A DNA stretch of 51,197 nt from Chloroflexota bacterium (GTDB lineage: Bacteria; Chloroflexota; Dehalococcoidia; Lucifugimonadales; HRBIN23). The position numbers and the translations under genes were made by a program. Below, in pieces: positions 24,325-30,718 of this stretch. The notes under the pieces were generated by a model that worked only from the letters and a program-made list of their open reading frames with translations, was not told the DNA's origin and did no database searches. The stretch is from the NCBI GenBank assembly GCA_016210325.1, contig JACQUK010000134.1:1-51197 (forward strand), in the 5' to 3' direction. Every line of letters starts with the position of its first letter. Positions within the stretch are counted from its first letter, which is position 1.

Positions 24325-25314
24325 ATGGTGGCAGGAAGACCGGGACCCTGGTATGAAGGCGCGGCCACCTTCCTGCACGCGCCGATGGTGGACTTTGATA
24401 CACTGAAACCGGGCATGGTGGCGGTGAGCGGCGCTCCCCACGACAGCACCCACTCCACTCGCTTTGGCACGCGGACGGGCCCCAAGGGGGTCCGAGAGGC
24501 CTCTTTGCCCTTGGCCGACAAGCTGCGCAACGCCGGCAAGAAAGGCCTGGTGGACGTGGCCACCGGGGCGCGGCTGGTCATGAAGGATGGTGTGCTGGCC
24601 GACGTGGGCGACGCCAATGTGTACCCCACCGACGTGATGAAGACCACTGAGGGCATCGCCGGCCTGGTCTACGAGGTGGTGAAGCGGGGCGCCTTCTCGG
24701 TATGCCTGGGTGGCGATCACTACGTCGGCTACCCCTCATGCCTTGGCGCTACCCGGGCCATTGTGGAGAAGGACCCCCGGGTGAAAGTGGGCTACATCCA
24801 CGTGGACGGGCACCTGGACTTCACCGACGGCAACCCCATCTTTGGACGGTACAACCACGGCACCAACGCCCGGCGCATCTCCGAGTTGCCCATGGTGTCG
24901 CCCAGTAACATGGCCTGGGTGGGCATCCAGGGGTGGGTCAGCACCGAGCAGTGGGACCTCATCCACAAGAATGGCGCCAAGATCTTCACCCACAAGGACC
25001 TGTGGGAGCTGGGCGCACGAGAGGTGGCCCGCCGCGCCGCCGACCACGCCATCCAGGGTTGCGACTACATCTACGTATCCCTGGACATTGACTGCATTGA
25101 CACCGGCTTCGCGCCCGGCACCGGTGGCGTGGTCATCGGCAGCGTAACCCCGCTGATGTACCTCCAGATCATCGAAGAGCTGGCCAAGTACCCTATCCTG
25201 GCCTTTGACCTGACGGAGGTCACCCCCCGTCTGGACTACACCGAGCGGACGCCGCGGATGGCGGCCGAGGCGGTCCTGCGCTTCATTGGGCGCAAGGTGT
25301 TCGAGATTCACTAG
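24325..25314 (+). CDS. Ureohydrolase paralogue B3, complete metal site
   Basis: Of the seven paralogues this 329-residue one is closest to the textbook agmatinase pattern: GGDH (129-132), DGHLD (161-165), YNHGTN with the substrate-side histidine (about 178), SLDIDCIDTGFAPGT (DxD near 245) and a glutamate in LTEVTP. All six metal ligands and the HG histidine are present. It carries the B-type N-terminus (WYEGAATFLHAP). It is thus the best candidate for the catalytic subunit of the B group, flanked upstream by two ligand-deficient relatives. The substrate might be agmatine-, guanidino-acid- or formamidino-like, but nothing here decides. The class III aminotransferase follows in 17 bases. Confidence 0.85.
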   Translation: MVAGRPGPWYEGAATFLHAPMVDFDTLKPGMVAVSGAPHDSTHSTRFGTRTGPKGVREASLPLADKLRNAGKKGLVDVATGARLVMKDGVLADVGDANVYPTDVMKTTEGIAGLVYEVVKRGAFSVCLGGDHYVGYPSCLGATRAIVEKDPRVKVGYIHVDGHLDFTDGNPIFGRYNHGTNARRISELPMVSPSNMAWVGIQGWVSTEQWDLIHKNGAKIFTHKDLWELGAREVARRAADHAIQGCDYIYVSLDIDCIDTGFAPGTGGVVIGSVTPLMYLQIIEELAKYPILAFDLTEVTPRLDYTERTPRMAAEAVLRFIGRKVFEIH

Positions 25315-25331
25315 GGAAGAGGAGGCCCCCG

Positions 25332-26633
25332 ATGGTGAAGAGCGTCGTGCGCGGGCAGGCCAGCAAGGAGCTCTGGGAGATGGCCAGGGAGTTCATCCCG
25401 GGGGCGACCCTGCACCTGCGGGGCCTGCCGGATGAGGTAGCCACGGTCTTTGTCCGCGGCAAGGGGAGCCGCATCTGGGACGTGGACGGCAATGAGTACA
25501 TTGACTATCTGATCGGGGCAGGTCCCCTCATCCTGGGGCATGCCCACCCTGCTGTGGTCCAGGCGGTGAAGGAACGCCTGGAGATGGGCTCCCAGTTCTA
25601 CCAGCTTACCGATGTGGCCATACGACTGGTGAAGAAGATAGTGGAGGCGGTCCCCTGCGCCGAGGCCCTGAAGTTCACCAACTCGGGCAACGAGGCCACC
25701 TATGTGGCCCTGCGGCTGGCGCGAGGCTACACCGGCAAGCCCAAGATCCTGAAGTTCGAGGGCGGCTATCACGGCAGCCACGACTACGCGGCCTGGAGCA
25801 CTACACCATCGGGGCCACCCAACTACCCGAAGGGCGAGCCAGACTCCGACGGGGTGCCCAGCGTGTTGGGCGACCGCGTTCTGGTGGCGCCCTTCAACAA
25901 TACTGACTACGTCTGCTCTCTCATCCGCCAGCACAAGGACGAGTTGGCGGCGGTCATCGTGGAGCCCTTCTTCCGCATCATCAAGCCCAAGCCGGGCTTT
26001 CTGGAGGCCCTGCGACAGAACACCAAGGAGTGCGGTGTGCTGCTGGTCTTCGACGAGGTGGTTACCGGCTTCCGTATCGCCTGGGGGGGTGCCCAGGAGC
26101 TTTATGGCGTCGTCCCTGACTTGGCGACCCTGGGCAAAGCCATCGGCGGCGGGTTCCCCGTGGGTGCCGTGGTGGGCCCCAAGGAGATCATGGGCCGACT
26201 GGACCCGGCACTGAAACCCCAGGGACGGTACGTAATGACCAGCGGCACCTTCAGCGGCAACCCCATCACTGCCACGGCCGGCCTGACCACCCTCAACGAG
26301 CTGGAGAAGCCAGGTACGTACGATGCGCTACGGCGCTCCGGCGAGCGACTCAAGAAAGGCTTCAAGCAGGTCTGCGACCTCCTGGAGACGCCCGCGCAGG
26401 TGCTGGGAGAGGGGCCGATTGTGGACATCCTGTTCACTGACGAGGAGATCGTAGACTACCGCTCCACCATGAGGGCCGACCAGGAGAAGGGGCGCAGGGT
26501 GAGCATCGAGATGATTAAGCGGGGAGTCTTCCGTCCGCCTGGCGGGAAGTTCTACATCTCCAAGGCCCACACGGATGCCGACCTGGACGAGACGGTCAAC
26601 ATCTTCGAGGCTGCCCTGCGCGCGGCGTACTAA
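25332..26633 (+). CDS. Class III PLP aminotransferase (glutamate-1-semialdehyde-aminomutase-like)
   Basis: The 433-residue enzyme has the class III pattern: WDVDGNEYIDYLIGAGPLILGHAHPAVVQAV near residue 50, FTNSGNEATYVALRLARGYTGKPKILKFEGGYHG (110-145), the PLP-aspartate FDEVVTGFR near 240 and the PLP-lysine in LGKAIGGGFPVGAVVG near 265, then TSGTFSGNP. The overall sequence resembles HemL-like aminotransferases that serve many amines, not specifically haem synthesis. It could remove an amino group from a product of the ureohydrolases, such as a diamine or omega-amino acid. GAGGAGG precedes the ATG. Confidence 0.87.
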   Translation: MVKSVVRGQASKELWEMAREFIPGATLHLRGLPDEVATVFVRGKGSRIWDVDGNEYIDYLIGAGPLILGHAHPAVVQAVKERLEMGSQFYQLTDVAIRLVKKIVEAVPCAEALKFTNSGNEATYVALRLARGYTGKPKILKFEGGYHGSHDYAAWSTTPSGPPNYPKGEPDSDGVPSVLGDRVLVAPFNNTDYVCSLIRQHKDELAAVIVEPFFRIIKPKPGFLEALRQNTKECGVLLVFDEVVTGFRIAWGGAQELYGVVPDLATLGKAIGGGFPVGAVVGPKEIMGRLDPALKPQGRYVMTSGTFSGNPITATAGLTTLNELEKPGTYDALRRSGERLKKGFKQVCDLLETPAQVLGEGPIVDILFTDEEIVDYRSTMRADQEKGRRVSIEMIKRGVFRPPGGKFYISKAHTDADLDETVNIFEAALRAAY

Positions 26634-26710
26634 GGCTCTATATCCATCGGCTGCACACACTTCGCATGGCACCTCTCTATGCTGGTGAAAAGGGAAAGAG
26701 GCGCTGAGCC

Positions 26711-28411
26711 ATGAGCGGAAAAACCACCAGTTGGGGCGTGCGGAAGAGCCGGATAACCGCCGAGCACGGGATGGTGCTCTCGGAGCACGCGGCGGTAACC
26801 AGGGCGGGCCTGGAGGTGCTCATGGCCGGGGGCAACGCCGTGGACGCTGCGGTGGCCATGGGGTTTGCCATTGGCGTGTGCGGGCCTTTCATGAGCGGTC
26901 TGGGCGGCGGTGGCCACATGGTCATCTACAACGCCCGCAACAAGAAAAGCGCCGTGGTGGACTACAACATGCGGGCACCCAAGGCAGCCACGCCCGCCAT
27001 GTATGAGCTGCTCCCAGGCCCCCCAGAGGGCAACTTTGGCTGGCGCCCGGTGAAGGACCAGGCAAATGCGGTGGGCTACCGTTCCATCACGGTCCCCGGC
27101 ACCATCGCCGGGCTGTGCCTGGCCCTGGAGAGGTTCGGCACCATGGGCCGCCAGGACGTCATGCGCCACGCCATTCGGTACGCCGAGGAAGGGTTCGACG
27201 CAGACATCTTCCTGGCCCTGTCCATCGCCTCGCGCTGGGGCATCATTACCCAGTTCCCGGAGACGATGGGGCTGTTCCGGAACGCTGACGGGTCACTGCT
27301 GACCTCACCGCTTTCACAGAAGGCCGCGGGGAAGATGGTGCAGAAAGACCTGGCCCGCACACTCAGGAGGATAGCGCAAGAGGGACCGGATGCCTTCTAT
27401 CGTGGCGAAGTCGCCAGGGCCATCGTGCGGCACGTGCTCGGGCATGGCGGGCTGCTGGGCGAGGAGGACCTGGCCTCCTACCAGGCGGACGTGTGGTCTC
27501 CAGGAGGGATAGCTTCCTACCGTGGCTACACTGTCGTGGCCCCGCCCATCGCAAGCGGTGGGCCGACGCTGGTGGAAGCCCTGCACATCCTGGACAACTT
27601 CGACATGGCTTCTTTGCCCCATAACTCTGCCGAAGCTCTGCATCTTATTGCCGAGGCCCTGCGGCTGGCTTTTGCCGACCGCTACCACCTGATGGGGGAC
27701 CCGGACCTCATCCCTACGCCCTACGAAAAGCTAGCTTCACCGGGCTACGCCAAGGAGTTGGCCCGGTCTGTCCGTCCCGATAGGGATCTGCCGCTGCCCC
27801 CGGTCAGAGAGCTCCAGAACACCCTTGTTGAGGCCGCGCTGGCCGGCCAGCACGGTGCAGACACCACACAGAGCTGTGTGGTGGACAAAGAGCGCAACAT
27901 GGTCTCTATAACCCAGACCTTGCAGACCTGGAGCGGAGTCATCCCCCCGGGGACTGGGGTACCCCTGAACGGCGCCATGAGCTGGTTCAATCCAGAGCCG
28001 GGGACGCCCAACTCAGTCCAGGGTGGCAAACGCATCCTCTCCAACATGTCCCCGGTCCTGGTGCTGAAGGACAGCAGGCCGGTCATGGCGCTGGGCGCCC
28101 CCGGAGGCCGAAAGATCGTCAGTGCGGTGCTCCAAGTGCTGGTGAACATCCTGGACTACGGCATGGAGCTTAACCAGGCCATCGCCGCCCCGCGGCTGGA
28201 TGCCAGCGCCCTGGACCTGCTGGCCGACGACCGATTGCCGCAGCGGAGCATCCAAGGTCTTCAGGCCCGGGGACACCGCGTGGCGACGGTCCGCGAGGAG
28301 TTGCTGGCACGGTACTTTGCGGGGCCGGCTGGAATACAGGTGGACGGGGGCACCGGGAAGCTGCGCAGCGGGCTATGCGAGTTCGACCTGGCCTCAGCCG
28401 CGGGGTACTAG
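26711..28411 (+). CDS. ggt: Gamma-glutamyltransferase family protein (Ntn hydrolase), copy 2
   Basis: At 566 residues this has ITAEHGMVLSEHAAVTRAGLEVLMAGGNAVDAAVA, GLGGGGHMVIYNARNKKSAVVDYNMRAPKAA, and GADTTQSCVVDKERNMVSITQTL near residue 390, whose threonine pair includes the expected nucleophile. The C-terminal LALGAPGGRKIVSAVLQVLVNILDYGM segment is conserved with copy 1 but shows different local sequence, so these are separate lineages, not recent duplicates. No signal peptide is visible. Gamma-glutamyl hydrolysis could release glutamate from gamma-glutamylated amines, a step known in some polyamine degradation routes, which would fit the ureohydrolase neighbours. That link is inference. 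Confidence 0.87.
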   Translation: MSGKTTSWGVRKSRITAEHGMVLSEHAAVTRAGLEVLMAGGNAVDAAVAMGFAIGVCGPFMSGLGGGGHMVIYNARNKKSAVVDYNMRAPKAATPAMYELLPGPPEGNFGWRPVKDQANAVGYRSITVPGTIAGLCLALERFGTMGRQDVMRHAIRYAEEGFDADIFLALSIASRWGIITQFPETMGLFRNADGSLLTSPLSQKAAGKMVQKDLARTLRRIAQEGPDAFYRGEVARAIVRHVLGHGGLLGEEDLASYQADVWSPGGIASYRGYTVVAPPIASGGPTLVEALHILDNFDMASLPHNSAEALHLIAEALRLAFADRYHLMGDPDLIPTPYEKLASPGYAKELARSVRPDRDLPLPPVRELQNTLVEAALAGQHGADTTQSCVVDKERNMVSITQTLQTWSGVIPPGTGVPLNGAMSWFNPEPGTPNSVQGGKRILSNMSPVLVLKDSRPVMALGAPGGRKIVSAVLQVLVNILDYGMELNQAIAAPRLDASALDLLADDRLPQRSIQGLQARGHRVATVREELLARYFAGPAGIQVDGGTGKLRSGLCEFDLASAAGY

Positions 28412-28503
28412 ACTGAATACCGTAGGGCAGGGCGCCGGGAGCGTCCAAAGCCCCGTGCTGCGTGTCCTCGGCCCGCAATCTCAGGCTGGGAGGAGGCATG
28501 TCT

Positions 28504-29487
28504 ATGGTGAAACACCTGCTGCCACCCGGACTCATCCTGGCGTCGAGCCCTCTGGGGGCCAACCCGGACTACAACATGCTGAACAGCGTCATCCTGCCCT
28601 GGGACTTCAAGGAAGACATCCATGCCGGTATCATCGGCGTCCCGTTCAACAAAGGGACCCACATGTTCAAGGGGACCAATGAGGGACCCAACGCGGTGCG
28701 GGAGACCTTCCTCTCCTTCGCCACCCGCAGCTTCGATTTTGGCGTGGACATCATGAACCTGAAAGTGCGGGACATCGGTGACGTGCAGATGCACCCCACC
28801 GATGTGGTGCGGTGCCACGCCAACACTCAGGAGGCGCTGACAGAGCTTTACCAGCGTCATCCGGGGTTTGTGCCTATCATCATCGGTGGCGACCACGCTA
28901 TCGCAGCCCCCTCGTGCCGCGCCCTCCGTGACGGTCGCAGGTTCAGGCGGGTGGGCCTGGTTGACTTCGACGCACACAACGACCTGCGGGACCCAGCCTA
29001 CGACGGCCCCAGCAGCGGCACACCGTTCCGTCAGCTCATTGATGGGGGGTACGTGAACGGGCGCAACGCGGTCCAGGTGGGCTTGCACGGCTTTCTCTCC
29101 TCCTCGGTGCTCAAAGACTATGCCGACAAGCACGGCCTCCGCATGGTCTCGGCCAGGGAGGTGCGCCAGCGGGGCATCGAGGATGTGGTGGAAGAGGCCC
29201 TGGCCCAGGCCGGCGATGGGACAGACGCCATCTATGCCTCCTTCGACATTGATGCCATTGAGGCGGCCTTCGCGCCAGGCACCGGCTCCCACACCCCCGG
29301 CGGGCTGCTGCTGGGCGATGTTTTCGAGGCCATGTACATGCTGGGCCGCGACCCCAGGGTGGCGGCCATGGACCTGGTGGAGTTGGACCCCATCAAGGAC
29401 CTCAAAAAGATGACCTCCCGTGTAGGGTGCATGATGATCCTGACCTTCCTGGTGGGGCTCCAAGAGCGCCTTCAGCTCTACGCCTAG
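28504..29487 (+). CDS. Ureohydrolase paralogue A3, metal site complete
   Basis: Start ATG 28504 has AGGAGG seven bases upstream and gives 327 residues matching A1 end to end; the tracked 28462 and an ATG at 28498 are less likely. Motifs are GGDH (128-131), DAHND (156-160), FDID, and VELDP with the glutamate, so all six ligands are present. As in A1, the substrate-side histidine is missing (SSGTPF). Long runs such as GRNAVQVGLHGFLSSSVLK are identical with A1, indicating a fairly recent duplication. It is separated from the gamma-glutamyltransferase by 92 bases and is followed by the ligand-deficient B4. Confidence 0.85.
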   Translation: MVKHLLPPGLILASSPLGANPDYNMLNSVILPWDFKEDIHAGIIGVPFNKGTHMFKGTNEGPNAVRETFLSFATRSFDFGVDIMNLKVRDIGDVQMHPTDVVRCHANTQEALTELYQRHPGFVPIIIGGDHAIAAPSCRALRDGRRFRRVGLVDFDAHNDLRDPAYDGPSSGTPFRQLIDGGYVNGRNAVQVGLHGFLSSSVLKDYADKHGLRMVSAREVRQRGIEDVVEEALAQAGDGTDAIYASFDIDAIEAAFAPGTGSHTPGGLLLGDVFEAMYMLGRDPRVAAMDLVELDPIKDLKKMTSRVGCMMILTFLVGLQERLQLYA

Positions 29488-29527
29488 TGGATATGTAGTG
29501 CCCGCAACCGCTAGCGAGGAGAGGCCC

Positions 29528-30517
29528 ATGCCCCTGAACCGGGACCCGCTGCCCGCCTTCGCCGGGATCCTTACCATGCTACGGGCACCCAAGGCTGAGG
29601 TGGAGGACCTGAAGGAAGGCATGGTGGCCATCCTGGGCGTCCCCTACGACCTTTCTACCACGGGCCGCATCGGCGCCCGGTTCGGCCCCCGCAGCATGCG
29701 TGAGACGGCCACCTACTATGCCAGCCATATTGAAAGGGGGGACCTCATCGAGGTCACTACGGGCCAAGTCCTGGTGGCCCCCAAGGAACTGCGGCTCGTG
29801 GACCTGGGCGACCTGAACGTCTACCCCGTTGACTGGCCCAAGACGGAGGCAGCCCTCCGGGAGGCCATCGCCCGAATCCTCGAACGCGGGGCCTTCCCCG
29901 TTGTCCTTGGTGGCGACCACTTCATCTCCTATCCTCTGACCCTGGGCCTCCACGACGCCATCCTCCGCCGTGGCGGCAGGAGAATCGGCTATATCCAGGT
30001 CTCCAACCGGCTGGACCTGGGGCAGGAGGACCCCCTCTGGGGCAGGGTGTGGACGGGAGCTACCGCTAGGAGGGTCCTGGAGTCAGGCGCCGTGGACCCC
30101 CGCAACATGGTCTGGCTGGGTGCCCACGGGTACGTCCCCCTGGAGCAACTGGAGACGGCCAGAGAGTTGGATCTCCGGGTCTTCACCCTGGGCGACATGC
30201 GACGTGGAGGTATCCGAGCAGTGGCCCGCCAGGCTGTGGAAGTGGCTTCACAGGGCTGCGACGCCGTCTACCTGAGCCTGGACATGGGTGTGGTCAATGG
30301 GAGCTACGCCGCTGGTACTGCTGCTCCCAGCTTCGACGGGCTGCGGGATGTCGAGCTGCTTGAGGTCATGGACGAGCTGGCGCAATCCCCCATCGGCGCC
30401 TTGGACATCGTGGGGGTGAACCCCACCGTCGAGTTCGTGTACCACACCACACAGCGGCTGGCGGTCACCGCCCTCATCCGCTTCATTGCCCCCAGGGTCC
30501 TGGGCGGCACGGTCTGA
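29528..30517 (+). CDS. Ureohydrolase paralogue B4, metal site degraded
   Basis: Start ATG 29528 (GAGGAG upstream) gives 329 residues; the tracked 29498 adds ten residues without support. It opens MPLNRDPLPAFAGILTMLRAP, nearly identical to B2, and shares its LVDLGDLNVYPVDWPKTEA stretch. GGDH is intact, but DxHxD is SNRLD (Asp to Ser, His to Arg), DxD is DMG, and the glutamate is glycine (GVNPTVE). Three of six ligands are gone. Together with A3 it forms a second active/inactive pair, similar to the A1-to-B3 stretch upstream. It is the last gene of the cluster; a hairpin and repeats follow. Confidence 0.82.
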   Translation: MPLNRDPLPAFAGILTMLRAPKAEVEDLKEGMVAILGVPYDLSTTGRIGARFGPRSMRETATYYASHIERGDLIEVTTGQVLVAPKELRLVDLGDLNVYPVDWPKTEAALREAIARILERGAFPVVLGGDHFISYPLTLGLHDAILRRGGRRIGYIQVSNRLDLGQEDPLWGRVWTGATARRVLESGAVDPRNMVWLGAHGYVPLEQLETARELDLRVFTLGDMRRGGIRAVARQAVEVASQGCDAVYLSLDMGVVNGSYAAGTAAPSFDGLRDVELLEVMDELAQSPIGALDIVGVNPTVEFVYHTTQRLAVTALIRFIAPRVLGGTV

Positions 30518-30555
30518 GGCGAGCGTCGAGGCCTTGGCGCCGCTGGCCCCACCTG

Positions 30556-30655
30556 CTAGTGTCCTGTCTCAGCACCCATGTTGACCTCTCCCCCTGTGGT
30601 CCCCCTCTCCTAAAGGCGAGGGGGACCGGGTTTAGAGGGGGTTAGGTGCTAGGCA
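30556..30655. repeat. Repeat-rich spacer with CTAGTGTCCTGTCTC end and a strong hairpin
   Basis: CTAGTGTCCTGTCTC at 30556-30570 matches the right terminal repeat of the element at 37221-37413. GGTCCCCCTC (30598-30607) and GAGGGGGACC (30618-30627) form a ten-base stem that could end transcription for both converging genes, the ureohydrolase cluster and mutS2. No second terminal repeat is found. Confidence 0.6.
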
Positions 30656-30718
30656 AGTAAGCTGATGGTCGAGACGACCCTACTTGAACAGACCAAGGCC
30701 CCGCAGGCGGTAGCCCGC

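Noticed and set aside
22293-24656. 787-residue minus-strand ORF
   Set aside because: Complement of B1, B2 and B3, with no independent start signal or domain.
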